Translations under genes and position numbers: made by a program
NCBI GenBank assembly: GCA_041658565.1
Contig: JBAZZY010000038.1
Location: forward strand, 1 to 21,514
Length of the DNA stretch: 21,514 nucleotides
DNA from: Actinomycetota bacterium
GTDB taxonomy: Bacteria > Actinomycetota > AC-67
Direction of reading: 5' to 3'
The notes under the pieces: generated by a model
Databases searched by the model: none
Seen by the model: only the letters and a program-made list of their open reading frames with translations
What the model was told of the DNA's origin: nothing
Shown here: one piece after another, positions 10,956-19,970 of the stretch
Position numbering within the stretch: the stretch's first letter is position 1
Layout: every line of letters starts with the position of its first letter

Positions 10956-12110
10956 GTGACATCTATGCGCATCGGCTCGGGCCTGTCCACGCATCTTGAT
11001 CCGCTGCGCGCAGCGGAGGAGGCCGTGGCCGAGGTGGCCGCGGGAGTGATTCCGGGCGAGGCGAGCGTTGTTCTGGCTTTCGTCTCGTCGGACCATCGAG
11101 ACGCCGCAGAAGACATCGCCGGTGTGTTGCGGGATTGTTTTGGCCGCGCCGAGATCGCAGGGTGTGTGGCCGAAGGGATAATCGGCGGCGCGCGGGAACT
11201 GGAGCACGGCCCGGCCGTATCTGTGTGGGCGGCGGATCTGCCCGGTACTCGCGTCGAGGCGTTCGCCCTGGAGTTCGACGACGAGAACGCGTCGTACTCG
11301 GGATGGCCGAGGGAGTTGCCGTTCGGCTCGACTCTGATCCTGATGTCCGACCCGTTTACGTTTCCGGTGGTTCATCTGCTGGCGCAACTGAACGAGCAGC
11401 AGCCCGGCGTGCAAGTAATCGGCGGAGTCGTCAGTGGTGTGCATGAAGAGAGGCAGGTGCGCATGTTCCTCGGAGGCGAGGTGCGCGCGCGCGGCGCCGT
11501 CGGAATCGCGGTCTCGGGGCAAGCTCGTGTCGGGACGCTGGTGTCGCAAGGGTGCCGGGCCATCGGGGAGCCGATGATCATCACGCGCGCCGATCGAAAC
11601 CTCATCTTCGAGCTTGGCGGCCAGCGACCGGTGGATCGAATTCGCGATATCTGGTCGAAGGTGGAGCCGGCCGAGCGCGCGCTGATGGCGAACGGCCCAC
11701 TGTTTATCGGCCGAGTCGTAGACGAATACAAGACCGACTTCGGCCGTGGGGACTTCGTCGTGCGGAACGTGATGGGGGCCGACGCCGAGAAGGGCTTCAT
11801 TGTCGTGGCCGACGTGGTCGAGGTCGGCGAGACCATCCAGTTCCACGTTCGTGATCCTCGCGCCGCCGACGAGGATCTTCGGCAGATGCTGGGATCCGTC
11901 AGTTCCCCAACGTCGGGCGCGCTTTTGTTCACGTGCAACGGGCGGGGCTCGAACATGTTCGAGGAGCAGGACCACGACGCGGCCGCAGTCCACAAGGGCC
12001 TGGGAGAAGTTCCGCTGGCCGGGTTCTTCGCCAACGGAGAGATCGGGCCGCTGTCGGGGCAGAACTTCTTGCACGGTCATACGGCATCCTTGGCGATCTT
12101 CGGCCCGTAG
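10956..12110 (+). CDS. FIST N/C domain sensor protein
   Basis: A 384-residue protein with the two-part FIST architecture. The N-terminal half (about 1-190) holds LAFVSSDHRDAAEDIAGVLRD, IAGCVAEGIIGGARELE and a FPVVHLLAQLNEQQPGVQVIGGVVSG segment. The FIST_C half (about 200-380) has FIGRVVDEYKTDFGRGDFVVRNVMG and ends with SGALLFTCNGRGSNMFEE, VPLAGFFANGEIGP and HGHTASLAIF. FIST domains are proposed ligand-sensing modules for small molecules such as amino acids, often joined to chemoreceptors, kinases or cyclic-di-GMP enzymes. Here no output domain is attached, so the partner is unknown. Cytoplasmic. GTG 10956 or ATG 10965 as start. It directly precedes the thiC riboswitch but probably forms a separate unit. 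Confidence 0.85.
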   Translation: MTSMRIGSGLSTHLDPLRAAEEAVAEVAAGVIPGEASVVLAFVSSDHRDAAEDIAGVLRDCFGRAEIAGCVAEGIIGGARELEHGPAVSVWAADLPGTRVEAFALEFDDENASYSGWPRELPFGSTLILMSDPFTFPVVHLLAQLNEQQPGVQVIGGVVSGVHEERQVRMFLGGEVRARGAVGIAVSGQARVGTLVSQGCRAIGEPMIITRADRNLIFELGGQRPVDRIRDIWSKVEPAERALMANGPLFIGRVVDEYKTDFGRGDFVVRNVMGADAEKGFIVVADVVEVGETIQFHVRDPRAADEDLRQMLGSVSSPTSGALLFTCNGRGSNMFEEQDHDAAAVHKGLGEVPLAGFFANGEIGPLSGQNFLHGHTASLAIFGP

Positions 12111-12150
12111 CGGACCCCGGCGAGGGGCCGTACCGGCCGAGTAAGATTGG

Positions 12151-12242
12151 CGCTTGCGGGAGCTCGGGCCGACCGGGCTGAGAGGGCGGATGCACGCCGC
12201 CGACCGCGGAACCTGATCGGGGTAATGCCCGCGGAGGGAGCG
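12151..12242 (+). promoter_or_regulatory. TPP riboswitch (THI box) controlling thiC
   Basis: All conserved THI-box blocks occur in order: GCGGGAGCTCGGG (12156-12168), GGGCTGAGAGGGCGG (12175-12189), then ACCTGATCGGGGTAATGCC (12211-12229) and GCGGAGGGA. CGCTT (12151-12155) can pair with GAGCG (12238-12242) as the closing P1 helix. The ribosome-binding site GGAGGGAG (12233-12240) lies inside the aptamer's 3' end, 4 nt before ATG 12245. Thiamine pyrophosphate binding should therefore hide it and block translation. No terminator hairpin is needed or seen. Confidence 0.93.
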
Positions 12243-12244
12243 AA

Positions 12245-13993
<1,749 letters not shown>

Positions 13994-14018
13994 GGTCCGA
14001 AAGCCGGGGGCCGGCGGT

Positions 14019-14024
14019 TATAGT
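14019..14024 (+). promoter_or_regulatory. -10 element TATAGT, leaderless-type, for the phosphatase operon
   Basis: TATAGT ends 7 nt before ATG 14032, ideal for a leaderless transcript. There is no Shine-Dalgarno before this ATG. No clear -35. A GTG at 14023 overlaps the element and is less likely as start. It would drive the three-gene operon 14032-15956. Confidence 0.45.
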
Positions 14025-14031
14025 GGCCGAC

Positions 14032-14700
14032 ATGTTGCTGTTTCTGATTCGGCACGGACTCACGTCGCATACCGGGGTGAAGCTCTCGGGGTGGACGCCC
14101 GGCGTGCACTTGTCCAAGGAAGGGCGCGCGCAAGCCGCGCGGCTCGTCGAGCGAATGGCCGGCGTCCCGCTGGACGCGATGTATGCGAGCCCGCTTGAAC
14201 GCACGGGGGAGACCGCGGAACCGCTGGCGCGCGCCCGCGGCCTCGACGTCGGTATTCGCGAGGAACTGGGCGAAGTGCACTACGGCCGGATCGAGGGCAA
14301 GACGCTTCGCTCTCTCGCGAAGACCCCGTTGTGGTCTCAGTTACGGGCCCGGCCGTCCGATGTGCGATTCCCCGGCGGTGAGACGCTGTGTGAAACGCAG
14401 GCGCGCGCGGTCGGCGCCGTTGAGGAACTGCGCCGCGACCACGCAGGGAAGTCGGTCGCGGTGTTCTCCCACGGCGACTGGATCCGGCTGGCGCTCGCGC
14501 ACTACGCGGGTGTTCACATCGACTTGTATCGCAGGCTCTCCGTCGACCCGGCGTCGGTGAGCGTGCTGCAGTTCTACGATGGAGGCGTGCAGGTGCGTCG
14601 TGTCAACGATTGCGGCGACCTCTCGTCGGTCCCATTGCCGGCACCCGCGACGGAGAAAACGGCGACAGCGACTGCGACACGAGGGAGGCGCGCGCGATGA
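14032..14700 (+). CDS. histidine phosphatase, MSMEG_4193 family
   Basis: A 222-residue member of the phosphoglycerate-mutase-like histidine phosphatases. The catalytic RHG is at residues 7-9 (FLIRHGLTSHTG), followed by ASPLERTGETAEPLA and ELGEVHYGRIEGKT. The second catalytic His is in VAVFSHGDWIRLALAHY. The GVKLSGWTPGVHLSKEG loop and the company of a DUF3090 gene and a SCO1664-like gene identify the actinobacterial MSMEG_4193 subfamily, whose substrate is unknown. The 30-residue C-terminal tail is low-complexity (PAPATEKTATATATRGRRAR). Its TGA overlaps the ATG of the next gene (ATGA), so the operon is translationally coupled. Reverse role: it may undo whatever the kinase-like third gene does. 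Confidence 0.87.
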   Translation: MLLFLIRHGLTSHTGVKLSGWTPGVHLSKEGRAQAARLVERMAGVPLDAMYASPLERTGETAEPLARARGLDVGIREELGEVHYGRIEGKTLRSLAKTPLWSQLRARPSDVRFPGGETLCETQARAVGAVEELRRDHAGKSVAVFSHGDWIRLALAHYAGVHIDLYRRLSVDPASVSVLQFYDGGVQVRRVNDCGDLSSVPLPAPATEKTATATATRGRRAR

Positions 14701-15236
14701 CGAGGTCGTTCGACTTTGATGCGGTCGACCGCATCACGGCCGGTGCGGTCGGCGAGCCGGGAGATAGGACCTTCTACGTCCAGGCGCGCGCCGGCGCGCG
14801 CCTGGTTACGTTGTTGGCCGAGAAGGAACAAGTGGCCTTGCTGGGCCGGGCGCTCGAGCATCTGATGTCGTCTTTGCCGGAGGGCCCCGAAGGATCCGAG
14901 CCGTCGGCATCCGATCTGGATCTCGATGAGCCGCTGGAGCCGGAATGGCGTGTTGGGGAGATCTCAATTCAGTACGAACCAGACGGTGACCGTGTCGTCG
15001 TTGGATTGATGGAGGCCACCGAGGTCGACGAGTCCGAAAGCGAGAGACCTGGGATCGGGGAGCCGGCGGTGGCGCGGTTCATCGTCACGCGCGCGCAAGC
15101 GCGCGCGCTTGCCGGCCACGCGCTTGCTGTCGTCTCTGCGGGGCGCCCCCTGTGCCAACTCTGCGGTCTTCCGGCGCCCCAAGGGCAACCGCACGTCTGC
15201 CCGGCCACGAATGGCCATCGCGCCTACCGGGAGTAG
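14697..15236 (+). CDS. DUF3090 family protein
   Basis: A 179-residue DUF3090 protein of unknown function found almost only in Actinomycetota. It opens with FDAVDRITAGAVGEPGDRTFYVQA and contains EWRVGEISIQYEPDGDRVVVGL and RFIVTRAQARALAGHALAVV. It ends with a zinc-ribbon-like CQLCGLPAPQGQPHVC (Cys153, Cys156, His166, Cys168), which could bind a metal and contact a partner. A stretch of acidic residues lies at about 60-85. It overlaps the phosphatase by 4 nt and precedes the kinase-like gene by 6 nt, so all three should be made together. A 26-bp perfect palindrome lies inside the gene (14780-14805). Confidence 0.88.
   Translation: MTRSFDFDAVDRITAGAVGEPGDRTFYVQARAGARLVTLLAEKEQVALLGRALEHLMSSLPEGPEGSEPSASDLDLDEPLEPEWRVGEISIQYEPDGDRVVVGLMEATEVDESESERPGIGEPAVARFIVTRAQARALAGHALAVVSAGRPLCQLCGLPAPQGQPHVCPATNGHRAYRE
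14780..14805. repeat. 26-bp perfect GC palindrome inside DUF3090 gene
   Basis: CCAGGCGCGCGCC is followed directly by its reverse complement. It encodes QARAGARL in frame. A similar AAGCGCGCGCGCTT palindrome lies about 300 nt downstream in the same gene. It fits the GCGCGC-rich style of the right part of the window. Confidence 0.8.
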
Positions 15237-15242
15237 GCGGTG

Positions 15243-15956
15243 ATGAGCGTCTCGGATGAGCAGGCGCGCGCGCTGTTGTCCGAGGGTGAGATCGAGATCC
15301 AGGGATTGTTCACCGATGCGTCCAACTACACCTTCGCTGTTGTCGTCGCACGAGAGGATGAGCGGGCGACGGCGGTCTACAAACCGCAACGCGGGGAGCG
15401 GACTCTGTGGGACTTCCCCGTGGGGACGTTGCATCTGCGTGAGGTCGCCGCATACGAAGTGAGTCGCGCGCTCGGATGGGACATCGTGCCGCCGACCGTC
15501 GTTCGAGATGGACCGCACGGACCGGGATCGATGCAGCTATTCGTGGAAGCGGATCCGCAGGAGCAGTATTTCACCCTGATGCCGGCGCGCGCCGCTGAGT
15601 TTCGGGTCGTGGCCGCGTTCGATGTTGTCGTGAACAACGCGGACCGCAAGGCCGGGCACTGTCTGCTCGAGAGCGGCGGGACGCGGCTTTGGGCGATCGA
15701 TCACGGTGTGTGCTTTCACGCCGACCCCAAGTTGCGCACCGTCATCTGGGACTTCGCGGGGGAGTCGCTTCCGGGCAGCGTCGTTTTGGACCTCGAGAGG
15801 TTTGTTGCGATGCGCGAGGGCGGGGATTGCTTGGCGCAGTTGCTTTCGCCCGAGGAGATCGACGCCGTGTACGCGCGCGCGTCGGCGTTGCTCGCGGCCG
15901 GAACGTTTCCCGATCCACCGGCCGATCGCCGGCCCTATCCGTGGCCGCCGGTCTGA
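15243..15956 (+). CDS. SCO1664-family kinase-like protein
   Basis: A 237-residue protein of the SCO1664 family, distantly related to phosphatidylinositol 3/4-kinase-like and HipA-like folds. The ATP-binding lysine candidate is in AVYKPQRGE (about 40-48) and the helix C glutamate in LREVAAYEVSRALGW. The catalytic-loop-like segment is VVNNADRKAGHCLL (about 131-144) and the metal-binding-like segment AIDHGVCF (about 154-161). So a phosphotransferase or nucleotidyl-transfer role is plausible, with the phosphatase two genes upstream as its opposite. Substrate unknown. The start is ATG 15243 (GTG 15240 adjoining). Its stop is 1 nt from the convergent stop of the minus-strand protease, with no terminator between. 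Confidence 0.87.
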   Translation: MSVSDEQARALLSEGEIEIQGLFTDASNYTFAVVVAREDERATAVYKPQRGERTLWDFPVGTLHLREVAAYEVSRALGWDIVPPTVVRDGPHGPGSMQLFVEADPQEQYFTLMPARAAEFRVVAAFDVVVNNADRKAGHCLLESGGTRLWAIDHGVCFHADPKLRTVIWDFAGESLPGSVVLDLERFVAMREGGDCLAQLLSPEEIDAVYARASALLAAGTFPDPPADRRPYPWPPV

Positions 15957-15957
15957 A

Positions 15958-16713
15958 CTACTTCCGAATCGCGCGCAGGCGCGAGAGCTCTTCAGGGCCG
16001 GGCCAAGGGTTGGGCGAGCATGTGAAGCCGTTCGCCGATCGCATCCCCTTGGACTGCTGCATCATCACGGGCGCCGGTTTGCCGTTGGCGGCGCAGGACT
16101 GGTGGTGCAGACCCAGGGAATGGCCGACCTCGTGATTGATCAGCATCCGCCGGTACTCGGTAAGCGACGCCGGGAACTTGGCAGAGTTGCCGAACCAGCG
16201 GTCGGAGTTGATCACGACCTCGGGTCGTGTGCCGCACGAGTAGGTTCGGTTCACGCTTAGACCGGTGAGGCGCAAGCAGCGTTTCTGCGATTCGTCCGGG
16301 GTTCGCAATCCGACCAGCAGGGATCCCAATGGGTGGTAGCGGAATCGAACGCTTCCCGACGCCGTCCAACTTCGCTTGTCGCACAGGATCGCGCGCACGG
16401 CGCGCGCGAACTTCTGCGGCGACATGTCCAAGCCTTCGTCGATCTCGACCCGGAACGACACGACGGTCGCTCCGGGAGTTCCGCAGGGCTTGCGGGATGC
16501 GCCCGCGGCAAGCGGACTCGGGCTTGCCGCCGCAGACGCGACCGGCGAGGCCGAGATGGTTGGGGTCGGGCTCGCGGCGGGCGAGGCCGGGGCGGCTCGC
16601 GGTCCCGAGGCTTGCACCGGTTCAAACGGCACAGTTCGCAGGCCGCCTATGACTGCCCCGGCGAGGCCGAGGCCGACGACTGCTCGTGCTGCTTTTTGGG
16701 CCCGTAATTCCAC
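15958..16713 (-). CDS. DUF3152-family secreted zinc protease
   Basis: A 251-residue secreted or membrane-anchored protein. Residues about 8-27 form a signal/anchor helix, followed by an Ala/Pro/Ser-rich linker (about 36-72). The rest is the DUF3152 domain. HEVGHSLGLHH (His194, Glu195, His198, His204) is a metzincin-type zinc site and PVMMQQS a Met-turn. Cysteines at 77, 111, 146, 160 and later suggest disulfides. DUF3152 proteins are actinobacterial and mostly uncharacterised. The GTG start (16713) is preceded on the minus strand by TAATCT 7 nt upstream, a likely leaderless promoter. It converges on the kinase-like gene and lies 42 nt downstream of the Asp-box protein, so the two minus genes may also be cotranscribed. 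Confidence 0.85.
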   Translation of the reverse strand: MELRAQKAARAVVGLGLAGAVIGGLRTVPFEPVQASGPRAAPASPAASPTPTISASPVASAAASPSPLAAGASRKPCGTPGATVVSFRVEIDEGLDMSPQKFARAVRAILCDKRSWTASGSVRFRYHPLGSLLVGLRTPDESQKRCLRLTGLSVNRTYSCGTRPEVVINSDRWFGNSAKFPASLTEYRRMLINHEVGHSLGLHHQSCAANGKPAPVMMQQSKGMRSANGFTCSPNPWPGPEELSRLRAIRK

Positions 16714-16720
16714 GGACGCG

Positions 16721-16726
16721 AGATTA
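16721..16726 (-). promoter_or_regulatory. -10-like TAATCT for the DUF3152 gene
   Basis: On the minus strand TAATCT ends 7 nt before GTG 16713, giving a leaderless arrangement. No -35 is clear, partly because the position falls inside the end of the upstream gene's neighbourhood. Confidence 0.35.
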
Positions 16727-16755
16727 GCGAGCGCGGGGCGCGCGCGCGAGGGCCT

Positions 16756-18195
16756 TCAGCAGATCTTCCGGCCCGAGATCTGGGTCGAGATGTATGTGCC
16801 GGCCTTCCCGCCGCCTCCGTTGGTGACGGCCGGCCATGCCGCGATGAGGTTGCACTCGTGGTCGAGTGTCGTTCCCCATACGTCGGTCGCGCGCGAGCAC
16901 AGCAGGCCGCTCTTGATCCCGCCGCCGGGTCCGGCGTCGCACGTTCCCATCAACTCGGCCGCCGTTCCCTCGTAGGCGGGGAAGTTCGCGATGCGCTGGA
17001 TCTCGAGGACGGGGTCCTGGCTCATCGCGCCGGTTACTTGGGCGAAGGTCGTGTACCAGTAGTGCTTTCCGTTCGGCGCAGTTTCTCCGGCGTACCAAAC
17101 GATGTCGAGCATTCCGGGGTCGCCGGCTGTGATGTTCGGCAGCACGTTGCCTGGGCCGCCGGCCGCTTTCACGGGTTTCGGCTCCGACCAATGCTCGATC
17201 CCGGGCGGTGCCCACTTGTACAAAAGCGCGGCGCCGCTGAAGTCCGGATAGGGGTTGGGTGCCTCGGGGTAGAGTACGTAGACATTCCCAGCGCGGTCCA
17301 GCGACATGTCCGCCTGCTGCATGGTGACTACCTGGTTCGTGTCGGCGCGATCGACAACCAGCGTCGTTTCCCACGATCCGGGAGATCCATCCGGTGATGT
17401 CGCAAGCCACAGACGGTTCGAGGCGATGATGTTGAACTGCGGAGAGTCGATCGAGGCGACGCAACCTCCGCCGACCGGCGCGGCCCGCGCGCCCCACAGC
17501 GCGTACAACTGCCCGGTCTCGGGGTTCACCTGGAACTCGTCGGGACCGCCGGAGTTGGCGCACTGCAAGTCCAAGAATGCTTGGCTTCCGGGCAGCGTTA
17601 TCGGGACCGGGGCTCCGAACGTGGCACCGTTGTCGATCGAGGTCTGCACCCACATGTTGTGCGAGGCGAACCCGCTCGCCAGGTTGTGCCACAGCAGGTA
17701 AACGCGCGGGAGTCCGGTGAGCGGGTCGTCGCGTCCGACGGCAAGCCATTGCCGGTCCTGGTCGACCAGGGTCGACCCGACGGACAAGTTCCACGTGTCG
17801 CCTCCGTCGTCGGACCACGACACCCGAAGGCCCACGCCCGCGAAGTCCAGTTCCGTCGCGATCAGACGTCCCGTCCGCGTCGCGACGATGTCTACGTCGA
17901 TTGTCGGCATGCGCTGGCCGGCCGGTTCCGTCTTGGCCCGAGTCCAACTCAGACCGTCCTCGGATCCGTAGACGACCGCGCGTTCCGAGCGGTTGGTGAC
18001 GACCCACCTCTTACCGTCGGGCCCGATGGCGAGCCGGGGTTCGGTTCCTCCGTCCGACTTTTCGAGCTTGATCGGAACTGAGAAGACGGCGGGTCCGTCC
18101 TCTTCCGCGTGCCCGCTCAGATTCGCCGCGGAAACAGCGGTCAATGCCAGGACGACGGCCGTCATCCGCCGCCGCCGGATTCGTGAGGTCTTCAT
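16756..18195 (-). CDS. secreted Asp-box (sialidase-like) beta-propeller protein
   Basis: A 479-residue exported protein. The signal peptide has a very basic start (KTSRIRRRR), a hydrophobic core and a likely cleavage after SGHA (residue 30). Three Asp boxes (SxDxGxxW) are visible: SEDGLSW at 78-84, SDDGGDTW at 128-135 and SIDNGATF at 186-193. GTEPRLAIGPDG and similar blade starts recur, so it folds as a BNR/sialidase-type propeller. The sialidase arginine triad and catalytic acids are not evident, so glycosidase activity is doubtful. It may be a binding or scaffold protein. Cysteines in the second half could form disulfides. Lies between fumC (separated by a strong terminator) and the DUF3152 gene on the same strand. 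Confidence 0.8.
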   Translation of the reverse strand: MKTSRIRRRRMTAVVLALTAVSAANLSGHAEEDGPAVFSVPIKLEKSDGGTEPRLAIGPDGKRWVVTNRSERAVVYGSEDGLSWTRAKTEPAGQRMPTIDVDIVATRTGRLIATELDFAGVGLRVSWSDDGGDTWNLSVGSTLVDQDRQWLAVGRDDPLTGLPRVYLLWHNLASGFASHNMWVQTSIDNGATFGAPVPITLPGSQAFLDLQCANSGGPDEFQVNPETGQLYALWGARAAPVGGGCVASIDSPQFNIIASNRLWLATSPDGSPGSWETTLVVDRADTNQVVTMQQADMSLDRAGNVYVLYPEAPNPYPDFSGAALLYKWAPPGIEHWSEPKPVKAAGGPGNVLPNITAGDPGMLDIVWYAGETAPNGKHYWYTTFAQVTGAMSQDPVLEIQRIANFPAYEGTAAELMGTCDAGPGGGIKSGLLCSRATDVWGTTLDHECNLIAAWPAVTNGGGGKAGTYISTQISGRKIC

Positions 18196-18239
18196 GTCGC
18201 TGGGTTCGACAAGACGGGCGGCATTCCTGCCGGTGTCGC

Positions 18240-18279
18240 CTACCCGACGGGTTCGGTCCCGTCCGAACCCGTCGGGTAG
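18240..18279 (-). terminator. 17-bp perfect hairpin terminator behind fumC
   Basis: CTACCCGACGGGTTCGG (18240-18256) and its exact complement (18263-18279) enclose a 6-nt loop. It lies 12 nt after the fumC stop on the minus strand and 44 nt before the start of the Asp-box gene. No T-run follows in either direction, as in the U-less terminators of actinobacteria. Confidence 0.8.
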
Positions 18280-18291
18280 CGCTGTGTCGGA

Positions 18292-19707
18292 TCAGCCGCC
18301 GCCGATGCCCGGGGCCACGATGCCGCCCTGGGTCATCTTCTTGAGGTCGAGCGCTTCGTCGACTTCCTTCTCCGAGATCACGTTCTTCGAGATCGTGACT
18401 TCGCGGATGCTTCGGCCGGTCTTGAAGGCCTCCTTCGAGATCTGGGCGCACAGGTCGTAGCCGATCGCCGGCACGAGCGCCGTCACAATCGGGAAAGACT
18501 GCTCGACCAAAGACAGCGCGCGCTCGTTGTCGGTCTGCAAACCCTCGACGCACTTCGTCGTCAGCAGGCGCGCGGCGCTGGCGAGCAACTGGATCGACTC
18601 CAGCAGGTTGCGCGCGATCACCGGCATGAAGACGTTCAACTCGAAGTTGCCCATCGCACCGCAGATCCCGATCGTGGTGTCGTTGCCGAACACCTGCGCC
18701 CCAACCTGGGTGACGACCTCGGGGATGACCGGGTTCACCTTGCCGGGCATGATCGACGATCCCGGCTGCAACTCCGGCAGGCGCAGTTCGCCGATTCCGG
18801 CCCTGGGGCCCGACCCCATCCACCGGATGTCGTTGGCGATCTTGATCATCGACGCTGCGATCGTGCGCAGTTGCCCGGACGTCTCGACGCACGCGTCCTT
18901 GGCGCCCTGCGCCTCGAAGTGGTCGTCGGCTTCGCGGACGGCAAGTCCGGTTCGCTCGGCGATGATCTGGATTGCGCGCGGCGCGAACTCCGGTTCTGCG
19001 TTCAGACCGGTTCCGACGGCTGTTCCGCCGAGGGCCAGCTCACTCAGGCGCGCGCTCGCGTCGCGCAGCCGCGCGATGCCTTTCTCGATCTGCGTCGCGT
19101 AGCCGCCGAACTCCTGGCCGAAGGTCATTGGAGTAGCGTCCATCAAGTGGGTGCGTCCGACCTTGAGGACCTCGGCCCACTGCTCCGCCTTTGCGCGCAG
19201 GGCGCCGGCGAGCAAGGTGAGCGCCGGCACGAGGTCGTCGCCCAGCGCCATCAACGCCGAGACGTGAATCGCGGTAGGGATCACGTCGTTGGAGGACTGG
19301 CCGGCGTTTACGTGGTCGTTGGGGTGGACATCTTTGGTGCCGCGCTTTCCGGCGATGATCTCGCTTGCGCGTGTGGCGATGACCTCGTTGGCGTTCATGT
19401 TCGTCGAGGTACCCGAGCCGGTCTGGAAGATGTCCAAAACGAAGTGGTCGTCGAGATTTCCGGCGATCACTTCGTCGGCGGCCTGGAACACCGCCTCAGC
19501 CTGGACCGCGTTCAGGTGTCCGAGTTCTTGGTTCGTCTTGGCCGCCGCCCACTTGATGATCCCGAGCGCCTCGATGAAACGGCGCGGGAATCGCTGCCCG
19601 CTGACGGGGAAGTTCTCGACGGCGCGCTGTGTCGATGCTCCCCAATAGGCGTCGACGGGGACTTGCATCTCGCCCATCGAGTCCTTCTCGATCCGGTACT
19701 CGCTCAT
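18292..19707 (-). CDS. fumC: fumarate hydratase class II
   Basis: A 471-residue homotetrameric, iron-independent fumarase converting fumarate to L-malate in the citric acid cycle. It has the superfamily signature GSSIMPGKVNP, the family blocks TGSGTSTNMNANEV and HPNDHVNAGQSSNDVIPTAIHV, and VGRTHLMDATPMTFGQEFGGY. Length matches FumC. ATG 19707 gives the usual MSEYRIEKDSMG start; GAGAGG lies 13-18 nt upstream. The open frame upstream of it has no family resemblance. It is transcribed divergently from the secreted protein at 19971 and followed by the strong hairpin at 18240. Confidence 0.97.
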   Translation of the reverse strand: MSEYRIEKDSMGEMQVPVDAYWGASTQRAVENFPVSGQRFPRRFIEALGIIKWAAAKTNQELGHLNAVQAEAVFQAADEVIAGNLDDHFVLDIFQTGSGTSTNMNANEVIATRASEIIAGKRGTKDVHPNDHVNAGQSSNDVIPTAIHVSALMALGDDLVPALTLLAGALRAKAEQWAEVLKVGRTHLMDATPMTFGQEFGGYATQIEKGIARLRDASARLSELALGGTAVGTGLNAEPEFAPRAIQIIAERTGLAVREADDHFEAQGAKDACVETSGQLRTIAASMIKIANDIRWMGSGPRAGIGELRLPELQPGSSIMPGKVNPVIPEVVTQVGAQVFGNDTTIGICGAMGNFELNVFMPVIARNLLESIQLLASAARLLTTKCVEGLQTDNERALSLVEQSFPIVTALVPAIGYDLCAQISKEAFKTGRSIREVTISKNVISEKEVDEALDLKKMTQGGIVAPGIGGG

Positions 19708-19970
19708 TCGCTGGTCACGTCCTCTCGTCCGGTGACCCCGCGGCAGGCCGTCCGGCCGGCCCGAAGCCGTATACCTTCTATCGCCGCTGGGGTTGCACGT
19801 CCATTTCTCCGGGCCCTTCCGGGCGAACCCCCTAAACTTCTTCTTTTCCGTATACCGCCGCAATCCGGTTGAGCGCGGCGGAAGAGAAGTCGATTCGGCA
19901 GGGCTTGTCGGGTTCCGTGCAGAATGTCGTCGAAGGCAGTGGATGACCGTTCAGGACAGGATGTGAGGAA
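19708..19970. promoter_or_regulatory. divergent intergenic region, fumC and secreted-protein gene
   Basis: 263 nt without a gene. CCGTATACC occurs twice (19767-19775 and 19848-19856), 81 bp apart; read on the minus strand each contains TATACG, a possible -10 for fumC or a repeated operator. No -35 could be assigned with confidence. GTGAGG just before ATG 19971 is a close ribosome-binding site. Confidence 0.4.
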
